A stretch of DNA of 38,066 nucleotides from Akkermansia muciniphila (lineage in GTDB: Bacteria; Verrucomicrobiota; Verrucomicrobiia; Verrucomicrobiales; Akkermansiaceae), in the NCBI GenBank assembly GCA_945873305.1, contig CAMCCX010000021.1, positions 1 through 38,066 on the forward strand, written 5' to 3'. Below, one piece after another: positions 1 through 7,873 of this stretch. How positions within the stretch are numbered: the first letter of the stretch is position 1; every line of letters begins with the position of its first letter. Made by a program: the position numbers and the translations under genes. The notes below the pieces were generated by a model, which saw only the letters and a list, made by a program, of their open reading frames with translations, had not been told where the DNA came from and made no database searches.

Positions 1-93
1 GCGCCCTACGCCTCCACTCCGTCCGCACCAGCGGAAAACCTTGTCAAAACCACCCCGCAGAACCAAAACCAAACCAAGCGCCGGGTGTCATGA
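1..93 (+). CDS. possible 3' end of a gene cut by the window edge
   Basis: The first forward frame is open from base 1 to a TGA at 91-93 and would encode about 30 residues rich in Pro, Thr, Asn and Gln, ending KRRVS. The composition suits a disordered C-terminal tail but no family is recognisable. An open frame this short arises easily by chance at this GC content, so this is only a possibility. Nothing else is visible between here and the next gene. Confidence 0.2.
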   Translation, partial: APYASTPSAPAENLVKTTPQNQNQTKRRVS

Positions 94-239
94 ATCCTGG
101 CGCAACGACTCAGCCCCTTCGGTGTCATTTATCATTGGCGCAATACGGATCGCCAGCCCAAGAAAGCATGCGTGCCCCCATCCCGGCTGACTTTACGTTG
201 GATCTTGCCCCGGCAAGGCGCGATAAAGCCCCAACTCCC

Positions 240-473
240 ATGACCTCCGAACTCATCGAATTCCTCCGCCGCCGCACCGCCATCATCGCCGACCACGCCT
301 GGCGGGATCGCGACGCCGCGGAACATCTTGGCGCGCTCAAACAGGTTTCGGAGGAAATCTCCGCGTGGACGATCGCGCACCGGACCTCCGTCGATTCGCA
401 GCTCCGCCACTACCTCGCCAACGCCAGCTACCAGAAAGCCTTGGCCCATCTCGAAGCTCAGGACGGGAAATAA
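240..473 (+). CDS. small hypothetical protein (77 aa)
   Basis: I do not recognise a family. The ATG at 240 gives a compact 77-residue protein beginning MTSELIEFLRRR, predicted to be mostly helical and charged, with no signal peptide or membrane segment. The frame stays open upstream to an ATG at 90, but the added residues (Pro/Ala-rich, no conserved look) read like untranslated leader, so 240 is preferred. It ends 59 bases before the next forward gene. Codon use and GC match the neighbours, which supports real coding. Confidence 0.55.
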   Translation: MTSELIEFLRRRTAIIADHAWRDRDAAEHLGALKQVSEEISAWTIAHRTSVDSQLRHYLANASYQKALAHLEAQDGK

Positions 474-532
474 ACGCCCTTTTGAAATTTCTTTCCTAGG
501 ATCCGGCTGGTCGCTACGTATCACCCACATAC

Positions 533-1345
533 ATGAAATCGATCTCCACCCTCATTGGCATCGCTGCGGCTGGCACGCTTGGCTATCTGGCCGAGCCGCA
601 TCTGCGCTTCGAACTCACCGGGAAGTCGCCGAACTCCGCGAGGTTTGCTTCAGCGGTCCAACAACGCGAGGACGGAGCCTTGGAGATCGATCTCGGAGCC
701 CTCAGCCCCGAACAACTTCCCAAGCAGGTTCTCATCCATACGGTGGCAAAAGTGTCCGACCCGGCGACCGGCCTGACGATGAGCATCGACGCCGGCAACC
801 GCCTCACGCTCGTTCGCATCGAGGGCACCAACGTCATCATCAGTCCCGGCCAAGGGACGTTTCTCGGCACGCTGCCCATCCAGGAAACCGACCTCCTGCA
901 ACAAATCGCCGCAAACCCTCCGGCCCCGACAGCGCCCCCGGAAGTGAAACTCGCCGAGCCGCCCGTCCCCGCACCCGTCCCCGCACCCGCACCCGTCCCC
1001 GCACCCGTCCCCGTCCCCGTCCCCGCACCCGCACCCGCACCTGTCCCCGAACCGACTCCCACACCCGAACCCGCCCCTGCGCCAGCAAGCGGCCCCGTCG
1101 ATGCGGTGAAATTGATGCAGGAAAGCGTCCGCACCGGCCAGATCAAGGAGTTCACCTTCGACCAAGTCCTGACCTGGAAAGCCGAGGCCGACGAAACCAT
1201 CGACGGCGAAACCTATCAAACCGGCCTCGCCTCGTATAAAGCCGAGACCATTTTCGGCGTCAAAACCATCCAGGCCAAAGCCCTGATCAAAAACGCCAAA
1301 GTCCAGCGCTGGATCTGGCCCAAGAGCGGCATGGAAATCAAGTGA
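533..1345 (+). CDS. hypothetical protein with Pro-Ala/Pro-Val linker (270 aa)
   Basis: The protein starts with a short hydrophobic N-terminus (MKSISTLIGIAAAGTLGYLA) that could be a signal anchor. A globular segment of about 110 residues follows, then a linker at about residues 140-185 made almost only of PA, PV and PE dipeptides, and then a C-terminal domain of about 80 residues. That last domain ends with a Trp-rich stretch (RWIWPKSGMEIK) and carries the phrase DGETYQTGLASYKAETIFG. Pro-Ala linkers of this type are stiff spacers, as in TonB, so a tether from inner membrane to periplasm is plausible; that is inference. The linker DNA is a hexamer tandem array. No catalytic motif is visible. 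A terminator-like hairpin follows the stop. Confidence 0.7.
   Translation: MKSISTLIGIAAAGTLGYLAEPHLRFELTGKSPNSARFASAVQQREDGALEIDLGALSPEQLPKQVLIHTVAKVSDPATGLTMSIDAGNRLTLVRIEGTNVIISPGQGTFLGTLPIQETDLLQQIAANPPAPTAPPEVKLAEPPVPAPVPAPAPVPAPVPVPVPAPAPAPVPEPTPTPEPAPAPASGPVDAVKLMQESVRTGQIKEFTFDQVLTWKAEADETIDGETYQTGLASYKAETIFGVKTIQAKALIKNAKVQRWIWPKSGMEIK
962..1083 (+). repeat. hexamer tandem array (CCCGCA/CCCGTC) inside a gene
   Basis: About 20 units of a six-base repeat, alternating CCCGCA and CCCGTC, code for Pro-Ala and Pro-Val pairs. The period of six keeps the frame, so unit gain or loss would change linker length without disrupting the protein. Confidence 0.8.
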
Positions 1346-1350
1346 TCGGT

Positions 1351-1387
1351 CCGATTCCCCGGCATCCCGGAATCCGCGGCATTTTTT
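1351..1387 (+). terminator. probable terminator after the Pro-rich gene
   Basis: The arms GATTCC (1353-1358) and GGAATC (1369-1374) form a hairpin, followed after a short GC stretch by six T (1382-1387). It sits directly after the stop at 1345 and before serA. The T-run is slightly displaced from the stem, so strength is uncertain. Confidence 0.5.
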
Positions 1388-1437
1388 CCATCGCAAATCT
1401 TGCCAGCAAGCGGCCGGTGGGTTAATCCCCCGTCCCT

Positions 1438-3033
1438 ATGGCAACTTTTCGTGTGTTGGTTTCTGACCCTATTTCGGAAAAAGGCGTGGACGCCCTTCGC
1501 TCCGCCCCGGAGATTTCCGTCGATGTGAACACCGGCCTCAAGCCGGACGAACTTCTCAAAATCATCGGCGACTATCACGGTCTGGTGATTCGTTCCGAGA
1601 CGAAGGTCACCCCGGAAGTTTTCGCCGCCGCCAAAAACCTCAAAGCCATCGGCCGCGCCGGCGTGGGCGTGGACAACATCGACCGCTCCGCCGCCACCGA
1701 CCACGGCGTGGTGGTGATGAACACCCCCAGCGGCAACACCATTTCCACCGCCGAGCACGCCTTCGCCCTGATGCTTTCGCTCGCCCGCAACATCGGCCAG
1801 GCACACGGCTCGATGATCGCCGGAAAATGGGACCGCAAAACGCTCTCCGGCGTCGAAATGTTCGGCAAACGCCTCGCCATCCTCGGCATGGGCCGCATCG
1901 GCACCGAGTTCGCCAAGCGCGCGCAGGCCTTCGGCATGACCGTCGTCGCCTACGACCCCTTCCTCACCGCCGCCCGCGCGCAGTCGCTCAAGGTCGAGCT
2001 CGCGGAAAGCGCCGCCATCGCCCTGACCGGCGCGGACGTCGTCACCCTCCACATCCCGCTCACCCCGGACACCAAGCACGTCCTTGATGCCGAGCGCATC
2101 GCGCTGATGAACAAGGGCGCGCTCATCGTCAACTGCGCCCGCGGCGGCCTCGTCGATGAAGCCGCGGCCAAGGCCTCCATCGACGCCGGCCACCTCGCCG
2201 GCATCGCGCTCGACGTTTACGAAGTCGAGCCGCCGCCCGCTGATTTCCCGCTGTTTTCGGTGAAAAAATGTGTTTTCACCCCCCACCTCGGTGCCTCCAC
2301 CGCGGAAGCCCAGGAAAACGTCGGCATCGAAGTCGCCCACCAAGTCAAGAATTTCCTCCTCACCGGCGAAATCGTCAACGCGGTGAACATGCCCAACCTC
2401 GACAGCCGCACCCTCGAAAGCGTCGGCCCGTATCTCAACCTCGCCGACTCGCTCGGCAAGCTGCTCTCGAAAATCGCCCCCGCGCAGTGCGACGCCATCC
2501 GCGTTTCCTACCTCGGCCCGGTTTCCGAGCTCGATACCGAGCTGATCACCCGCAAGGTGCTCACCGGCTATCTCGCCGCCGCCCATAACGAAGCGCAGGT
2601 CAACCTGATCAACGCCCCGGCCATCGCCAAGGCGCACGGCATCAGCGTCACCGAATCGACCGTCGCCCTCGCCACCAACTGCGCCGAGCTCATCGAGGTT
2701 TCCGCCGTCAAGGGCAACGAAGTCTGCACCGTCGCCGGCACCTTCTTCGGCAAGTCCGCGCGCATCGTCCACATCGCCGGCCACTACGTCGAAACCAACC
2801 CGACCGGCAAATTCCTGTTTGTCGAAAACGACGACCGCCCCGGCATCGTCGGCACCATCGGCACCTCGCTCGGCAGCGCGTCCGTCAACATCGCCAACAT
2901 GGCCCTCAGCCGCACCAGCGACCGCAAACGCGCCGTCACCGTCATCGAGGTGGACACCGAGCCGCCGGCCGAACTCCTCGCCAAGCTCCGCGCCACGCCG
3001 GGAATCATCCGCGTTCTCAGCTTCGAACTGTAA
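1438..3033 (+). CDS. serA: D-3-phosphoglycerate dehydrogenase
   Basis: This is the first enzyme of the phosphorylated serine pathway; it oxidises 3-phosphoglycerate to 3-phosphohydroxypyruvate with NAD+. At 531 residues it is the long form, with substrate- and NAD-binding domains, an intervening (ASB) domain and a C-terminal ACT domain that usually binds serine for feedback control. Visible motifs are GRAGVGVDNID near residue 73, the nucleotide-binding GMGRIG at 150-155, and the catalytic set R235 (in NCARGGLVDE), E264 (YEVEPP) and H283 (TPHLGAST). The ACT part begins near VENDDRPGIVGTIG. No Shine-Dalgarno precedes the ATG. Strong match to the family over its full length. Confidence 0.97.
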   Translation: MATFRVLVSDPISEKGVDALRSAPEISVDVNTGLKPDELLKIIGDYHGLVIRSETKVTPEVFAAAKNLKAIGRAGVGVDNIDRSAATDHGVVVMNTPSGNTISTAEHAFALMLSLARNIGQAHGSMIAGKWDRKTLSGVEMFGKRLAILGMGRIGTEFAKRAQAFGMTVVAYDPFLTAARAQSLKVELAESAAIALTGADVVTLHIPLTPDTKHVLDAERIALMNKGALIVNCARGGLVDEAAAKASIDAGHLAGIALDVYEVEPPPADFPLFSVKKCVFTPHLGASTAEAQENVGIEVAHQVKNFLLTGEIVNAVNMPNLDSRTLESVGPYLNLADSLGKLLSKIAPAQCDAIRVSYLGPVSELDTELITRKVLTGYLAAAHNEAQVNLINAPAIAKAHGISVTESTVALATNCAELIEVSAVKGNEVCTVAGTFFGKSARIVHIAGHYVETNPTGKFLFVENDDRPGIVGTIGTSLGSASVNIANMALSRTSDRKRAVTVIEVDTEPPAELLAKLRATPGIIRVLSFEL

Positions 3034-3097
3034 AAATCCACGAATCCCGAAAAATCCGTTGCCAACCCGGATTCAGATTAATTACGTTCCTCCCAGC

Positions 3098-3529
3098 ATG
3101 AAAAAACTCCTCGTTATTGCTACCACCTTCGCGGCCCTGGCCAGCGTCGCCATCGCCGACATCCAAGCACCTCCGGGCTCCACTTACACCTCCACGCGCA
3201 AGCTTGGACGGGCCTTCAGCAACATCCTCTACGGCTTCATCGAAATCCCCGAGCAAATCGTCCGCAAAAACGACCAATACGGCCGCAAAGCCGGCTCGAC
3301 TTACGGTGCGGTGGACGGCACGAGCCGCGCGCTGCGTCGCCTCGGCTACGGCTTCTACGAACTCTTCACCTTCACCTGCCCGACTTATCGCGGCACTTTC
3401 AAGCCACCTTATGAGCGCTGCGGTGAAGACAACCGCATCGAGATGAACGTGCACGACGGCCTCTCCGAATTCCCGCCTGAGCTCGGATTCGAAACCGGTT
3501 TCGACCACGTCCGCACTCAGAAATACTGA
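3098..3529 (+). CDS. exosortase system-associated protein, TIGR04073 type
   Basis: A 143-residue secreted protein. Residues 1-20 (MKKLLVIATTFAALASVAIA) are a clear signal peptide, which fixes the ATG at 3098 even though the frame is open further upstream over the serA end. The mature part carries RKLGRAFSNILYGFIEIPEQ, then a Gly/Tyr-rich section (YGRKAGSTYGAVDGTSRALRR) and FTCPTYRGTFKPPY. From memory of the family this matches the small periplasmic proteins (TIGR04073) that co-occur with exosortase/PEP-CTERM systems in Verrucomicrobia and Lentisphaerae; their function is unknown. A PEP-CTERM protein lies about 29 kb downstream, but no exosortase is in the window. A rho-independent terminator follows. 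Confidence 0.72.
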   Translation: MKKLLVIATTFAALASVAIADIQAPPGSTYTSTRKLGRAFSNILYGFIEIPEQIVRKNDQYGRKAGSTYGAVDGTSRALRRLGYGFYELFTFTCPTYRGTFKPPYERCGEDNRIEMNVHDGLSEFPPELGFETGFDHVRTQKY

Positions 3530-3556
3530 GCCGTCTGGCACCCCGCCTGATTTCCG

Positions 3557-3594
3557 ATCCCGTCACCGGTCCATCCGCTGGCGGGATTTTTCTT
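3557..3594 (+). terminator. rho-independent terminator
   Basis: The arms ATCCCG (3557-3562) and CGGGAT (3582-3587) enclose a partly paired interior (CACCGG/CCGCTG) and are followed by a T-run with one C. It lies 28 bases after the TIGR04073-type gene and separates it from the oxidoreductase. Confidence 0.75.
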
Positions 3595-3666
3595 GAACGA
3601 CGCCGGACCGACTTCACCGCGGTGACGGCTACTGATTTTGAAAGATTCATTTCCACCGAGAAACAC

Positions 3667-5094
3667 ATGAAATCCATCCCCACAGCTCCGCGGTTCGCCG
3701 CATCCATGCCCCGCCGCGCCTTCGTCAAGAGCGCCCTCACCGCCGGAACCGCCGCGTTCCTGGCACCCCGCCCGGCCTTCGGCGCGAAGGCCGCCGCCGG
3801 GGAAAAAGTCAACCTCGCCTGCTGCGGCATCGGCAACCGCGGCGCGGAAATCATCAAGGAACTGCACAAGACCGGCCTCGCCAACATCGTCGCGTTGTGT
3901 GACACCGACCTGGGCGCGCCGCACACGCAGGCCATCCTCAAGCTGTTTCCCGACGTCCCGCGTTTCCAGGATTTCCGCCAGATGTTCGACAAGATGGGCA
4001 AGGACATCGAAGCCGTGAGCGTCGGCACGCCGGACTTCTCGCATTTCCCCATCGCCATGCTCGCGATGTCGCAGGGCAAGCACGTGTATTGCGAGAAACC
4101 GATGGGCCAGAGCTACCGGGAGATCCAGTTGATGATGGACGCCGCGACCAAATACAAAGTCGCCGCGCAGATGGGCAACCAAGGCCACTCGGAGGCCAAC
4201 TATTTCCAGTTCAAGACCTGGGTGGACGCGGGCATCATCAAGGACGTCACCAAAATCACCGCCTTCATGAACAACCCGCGGCGCTGGCACGGCATGAAGG
4301 TTTCCGACTTCCTGCCGAAACAACCCGTCCCGGACACCCTCGACTGGGACGCCTGGCTGGCGACGGCGCAATTCCACGAATACAACAAGGGATACATCAA
4401 CGGCGAGTGGCGCTCGTGGTACGACTTCGGCAACGGCGCGTTAGGTGATTGGGGCGCGCACATTTTCGACACCGCGCACCAGTTTCTCAATCTCGGCCTG
4501 CCCACGGAAGTGGACCCGGTGATGCTCGAAAGCCACAGTCCGCTCATTTTCCCGCAAGCGTCCACACTCGCCTTCCGCTTCCCCGCGCGCGGCTCGATGC
4601 CGCCGCTGGAACTCACCTGGTATGACGGCGTGAAAAACCTCCCGCCGCTGCCCGAAAACATCGGCGATGCCGTCGTGGACAGCGACATCCCGCCGCCATC
4701 CACCGGCAAGGTGCAAACCAAGGCCCGCCCACCCGGCAAGGTCATCTACGGCGGAGATCTCGCCTTCAAGGGCGGCTCCCACGGCAGCTCGCTGCAGATC
4801 CTCGGCCCCAAAGCGGCGGAAATGAAGTCGAGTCTGCCAGAGGTTCCGAAAAGCCCGTCCAACCATTTCAAGAATTTCCTGCTCGCCTGCAAGGGCCAGG
4901 AAACCTGCCGCTCATCGTTCGCGGTGGCCGGCCCGCTCTGCCAGGCGATGGCGCTGGGAGTGCTCGCCCAGCGGGTGAATGCGAAACTCACCTTCGACCC
5001 CGCTTCCAAACAGATCACCAACCACAAGGTCGCCAACGAGCTGCTGGCCGGTGCTCCGCCGCGCAAGGAATGGGAGCAGTTCTTCAAACTCTGA
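3667..5094 (+). CDS. Gfo/Idh/MocA family oxidoreductase with Tat signal
   Basis: A 475-residue NAD(P)-dependent oxidoreductase. The N-terminus from the ATG at 3667 has a twin-arginine signal (MPRRAFVKSALTAGTAAF) ending near PAFGAKAA, so the protein is probably exported folded with its cofactor. The Rossmann fold begins at VNLACCGIGNRGAEI (GIGNRG at 54-59), and the family lysine motif appears as YCEKPMGQSY. The long C-terminal part, with YDGVKNLPPLPE and CRSSFAVAGPLCQAMALG, resembles the secreted Gfo/Idh proteins abundant in Verrucomicrobia and Planctomycetes that act on sugars or cyclitols; the substrate here cannot be told. ispD starts 7 bases after the stop, so the two may be co-transcribed although functionally unrelated. 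Confidence 0.9.
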   Translation: MKSIPTAPRFAASMPRRAFVKSALTAGTAAFLAPRPAFGAKAAAGEKVNLACCGIGNRGAEIIKELHKTGLANIVALCDTDLGAPHTQAILKLFPDVPRFQDFRQMFDKMGKDIEAVSVGTPDFSHFPIAMLAMSQGKHVYCEKPMGQSYREIQLMMDAATKYKVAAQMGNQGHSEANYFQFKTWVDAGIIKDVTKITAFMNNPRRWHGMKVSDFLPKQPVPDTLDWDAWLATAQFHEYNKGYINGEWRSWYDFGNGALGDWGAHIFDTAHQFLNLGLPTEVDPVMLESHSPLIFPQASTLAFRFPARGSMPPLELTWYDGVKNLPPLPENIGDAVVDSDIPPPSTGKVQTKARPPGKVIYGGDLAFKGGSHGSSLQILGPKAAEMKSSLPEVPKSPSNHFKNFLLACKGQETCRSSFAVAGPLCQAMALGVLAQRVNAKLTFDPASKQITNHKVANELLAGAPPRKEWEQFFKL

Positions 5095-5101
5095 TCCGCG
5101 C

Positions 5102-5779
5102 ATGGCAGCCACTCCCCTCACTCGCACCTGCTCCGCGATTCTCGTGGCGGCGGGATCGAGCCGGCGGATGGGCTTCGACAAACTCGCCTCGCCGCTGGCC
5201 GGAATCGCGGTCTTGCGGCGGACCCTCGACGCGTTTCTCGCAGCGGATTCCATCGCGGAAATCGTGGTCGTTTGTCCCGCGGAACGCTGGAAGCTGCTAG
5301 GCGGCGGATTTTCAAAACCTGTCAGACGCGTGAACGGCGGCGCGGACCGCCAGGATTCCGTGGTGGCCGGACTGGCCGCTCTATCAGCGCAAACGGACCT
5401 CGTCGCGGTGCATGACGGCGCGCGCCCGCTGGTCTCGCCCGCGGACATCGATCGCTGTGTCGCGGCTGCCGTTGAGTTTCGCGCCGCCGCCCTCGCACGC
5501 CGCGTGACCGAGACCCTGAAGCGTTCCGACGCGGCGGACTTCAGCGCCGGCGCGGTTTCGCGGGAAAACCTCTGGTTCATGGAAACCCCGCAGGTTTTTG
5601 AAATCCCGCTGCTGTTGGAAGCCTACGAGGCCGTGGCCGCGCAAGGCCTGGCGGTGACGGATGAAGTCTCCGCGATGGAAGCGATCGGCGTGCAGGTGAA
5701 ATTCGTCGAGTCGATCCATCCGAATTTGAAAATCACCACGCCCGCGGATCTCGCGCTGGCGGAAGCCCTTTTACGATGA
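5102..5779 (+). CDS. ispD: 2-C-methyl-D-erythritol 4-phosphate cytidylyltransferase
   Basis: It transfers CMP from CTP to MEP, the third step of the non-mevalonate isoprenoid pathway, in the cytosol. The 225-residue length is typical. The CTP-binding start AILVAAGSSRRMGFDK, the central VHDGARPLVS, the TDEVSAMEA segment and the ending HPNLKITTPADLALAEALL are all in family order. The ATG at 5102 is chosen because it places the nucleotide loop about 11 residues in; the frame is open further upstream inside the oxidoreductase gene. Its stop overlaps the start of the M16 peptidase by four bases (ATGA), so translation is probably coupled. Confidence 0.95.
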   Translation: MAATPLTRTCSAILVAAGSSRRMGFDKLASPLAGIAVLRRTLDAFLAADSIAEIVVVCPAERWKLLGGGFSKPVRRVNGGADRQDSVVAGLAALSAQTDLVAVHDGARPLVSPADIDRCVAAAVEFRAAALARRVTETLKRSDAADFSAGAVSRENLWFMETPQVFEIPLLLEAYEAVAAQGLAVTDEVSAMEAIGVQVKFVESIHPNLKITTPADLALAEALLR

Positions 5780-7020
5780 GCAAGGCAATCTACGAATGGC
5801 GGCAAATCCCCGGCGGCCCGCGCCTGGCAGTCGCGACGGTGGCGGACTCCGAGTGCGCCGCGCTCTCGATTTACATCCCCGCAGGCAGCCGCGATGAATG
5901 GAACCTGCCCGCCGGTCTCGCGCACTTCGTCGAGCACATGGTTTTCAAGGGCACCGCCCGCCGCAGCGCCCGCGAGCTGAGTTTTGAAATCGAAAACGCG
6001 GGCGGACAACTCAACGCCTGCACCTCGGAGGACCAGACGGTTTACGAAGGCCACGGCGAGGCGGACCTGATGCCGCTGCTCGCCGACGTTCTATCCGACA
6101 TGGTCTGGCACGCGACCTTTCCCGAGCCGGAAATCGGCCTGGAACGCGAGGTCATCGGCGAGGAAATCACGATGTATCGCGAAGCCCCGGCGGACCACAT
6201 CGGCGATTTGATTTCAAGCGCGTTGTGGGGCGCCCACCCGCTGGGAAACGCGATCTCCGGCTCGCTGGAATCGATCGCCGCCATCGACCGGGAAATTCTA
6301 ATCAATTTCCGCGACCGCCACCATTTCCGCAACGACGTGGTCATCGCCGCGGCCGGCCCGTTCACTCTCGACGAGGTGCTGGCGATGGTTTCGCCGCACT
6401 TGCCGAAGGAATTCCACGCGCCGGACAAAGCCGTTCCGTTCGACCGGAGCACGGCGGTCCCGCAGACGATCGCGGAGGCGCGGGAAACCGACCAACTCCA
6501 ACTCGCGCTCGCCTGGCACACGCCGGGGCGGCTCTCGGAATCCCGCCACGCGCTGCGGATGCTGAGCATGATGCTGGGAGAAACCGCGAGCTCGCGACTG
6601 TTTCTCGAACTGCGCGAGGAACGCGGGCTTTGCTATCAGATCAGCAGCGACGTGACGTTCTTCGACGAGACCGGAGCCTTCGAAATCAGCGCCGGACTCG
6701 ACCCGGAATCGCGCGACGAGGCGCTCGCCTGCATCCGCCGCGAAATCGACGACCTCGTCGCTAACGGCCCGCGCGCCGGAGAGCTGGACCGCGCCAAGCG
6801 CCTGACCATCGCCCAGAGCAAACTCGCCTTTGAGACGACGAGTTCCCACGCCGGCTGGGCGGGCGAAGGCCTGCTCGACTTCGGCCACATCCCCGCCCCC
6901 ATGGACTGGCGGGCCAAGGTCATGGCGGTGACGGACGCCGACGTGCAAGCCATCGCCCGCGAGATTTTCCACGGCCGCGAACCGGCGATGGCGGAGATCG
7001 GCGGAGTCGACGCTGGTTGA
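5776..7020 (+). CDS. M16 family zinc metallopeptidase
   Basis: A 414-residue single-unit pitrilysin-family protein. The inverted zinc motif HxxEH is complete at H50, E53 and H54 (AHFVEHMVFKGT), and the third ligand is expected at E130 in EREVIGEEI, the usual spacing. The C-terminal half holds the conserved ELREERGLCYQISSD stretch that closes the substrate chamber. Family members process peptides or act as mitochondrial-type processing proteases; many bacterial ones work as homodimers. No signal peptide is visible, so it is likely cytosolic. It overlaps ispD by four bases, and the following membrane protein starts 11 bases after its stop, giving a tight forward cluster. Confidence 0.93.
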   Translation: MSKAIYEWRQIPGGPRLAVATVADSECAALSIYIPAGSRDEWNLPAGLAHFVEHMVFKGTARRSARELSFEIENAGGQLNACTSEDQTVYEGHGEADLMPLLADVLSDMVWHATFPEPEIGLEREVIGEEITMYREAPADHIGDLISSALWGAHPLGNAISGSLESIAAIDREILINFRDRHHFRNDVVIAAAGPFTLDEVLAMVSPHLPKEFHAPDKAVPFDRSTAVPQTIAEARETDQLQLALAWHTPGRLSESRHALRMLSMMLGETASSRLFLELREERGLCYQISSDVTFFDETGAFEISAGLDPESRDEALACIRREIDDLVANGPRAGELDRAKRLTIAQSKLAFETTSSHAGWAGEGLLDFGHIPAPMDWRAKVMAVTDADVQAIAREIFHGREPAMAEIGGVDAG

Positions 7021-7031
7021 TAGAACGCTTT

Positions 7032-7724
7032 ATGCCGCATCCCTTCCATCCGTTCACGCAAGAGCACTTCGTCGCGCTCGGCATCGGCGTGGCTGCTGCA
7101 GCGGCATTCCTCATCGTCGGAAAGCGCGGGGGAAATCAACGGAACCTGGCGACCGCGCTGCTGGCTTTCCTCAACCTGAGCGCCTATCCGCTCGGCCAGG
7201 CCGCGTGGCTTTCATTGGACGCGCCGAAATCGATCGACAACATCCTGCCGCTGCACCTCTGCGACATCGCCGCGATCACGGCCGGCTTCGCGTTGATCAC
7301 CAAGCGCCCGCTGCTCTGCGCGCTGACGTATTTCTGGGGACTTGCCGCGACCTTGCAGGCGCTCGTCACGCCGGCGATCACCGTCGGCTTTCCGCACCTG
7401 CCCTTCGCGATGTTTTTCATCCATCACTTCGCGGTGGTGACCGCCGCGCTCTATCTGCCACTGGTGGAAGGCTGGCGTCCGGCGCAACCGGTCTGGAAAA
7501 GCCCGCTCGTCATCTCCGGCTGGTCGCTCGGCTACCTCGGCATGGCGATGTCGGTAAACGCCGTGCTGGGCAGCAATTTCGGCTTCGCCTCCCGCCCGCC
7601 GGACAACCCCAGCCTGATCGACCACCTCGGCCCGTGGCCCTGGTATCTGTGCTCGATGTTCGGAATCGCGCTGCTGTTCTATTTCCTGCTCGCACTGCCG
7701 TTCGCAAAACGACCGGGCAAGTGA
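7032..7724 (+). CDS. YwaF/TIGR02206-like integral membrane protein
   Basis: A 230-residue protein with about six to seven hydrophobic segments. It has the family-like features PLHLCDIAAITAGFAL in the third segment, FFIHHFAVVTAALYLP, and the C-terminal LGPWPWYLCSMFGIALLFYFLLALPF. These match the YwaF (TIGR02206) family of bacterial membrane proteins of unknown function. The ATG at 7032 is preferred over a TTG at 7017 that would overlap the M16 stop. It closes the forward cluster; a dispersed palindromic repeat begins 30 bases later and may act as its 3' end. Confidence 0.8.
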   Translation: MPHPFHPFTQEHFVALGIGVAAAAAFLIVGKRGGNQRNLATALLAFLNLSAYPLGQAAWLSLDAPKSIDNILPLHLCDIAAITAGFALITKRPLLCALTYFWGLAATLQALVTPAITVGFPHLPFAMFFIHHFAVVTAALYLPLVEGWRPAQPVWKSPLVISGWSLGYLGMAMSVNAVLGSNFGFASRPPDNPSLIDHLGPWPWYLCSMFGIALLFYFLLALPFAKRPGK

Positions 7725-7753
7725 CAGAACAGGATCGGGTGCAACTCGCCCTC

Positions 7754-7863
7754 AAGGAACGGCGGTATCCGACCGCCGGGCGCATGGACAGCCCATGCTT
7801 GCGCGGCATCCCTCAGCTCATGATCACCTCATGCACATGGGCGGACGGATTCCGCCCTTCCTT
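7754..7863. repeat. dispersed palindromic repeat, copy A
   Basis: An element of about 110 bp between the convergent ends of the YwaF-like gene and rarA. The left arm contains AAGGAACGGCGGTATCCG followed by ACCGCC. The right arm, read in reverse complement, starts AAGGAAGGGCGGAATCCG followed by TCCGCCC, so the ends are long imperfect inverted repeats. Related copies lie at 24717, 26144 and 36041. It ends 10 bases from the rarA stop. Confidence 0.85.
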
Positions 7864-7873
7864 GCTGCTGACC

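Noticed and set aside
1216-2784. 522-residue reverse open frame opposite serA
   Set aside because: Shadow of serA, Gly/Asp-rich without motifs.
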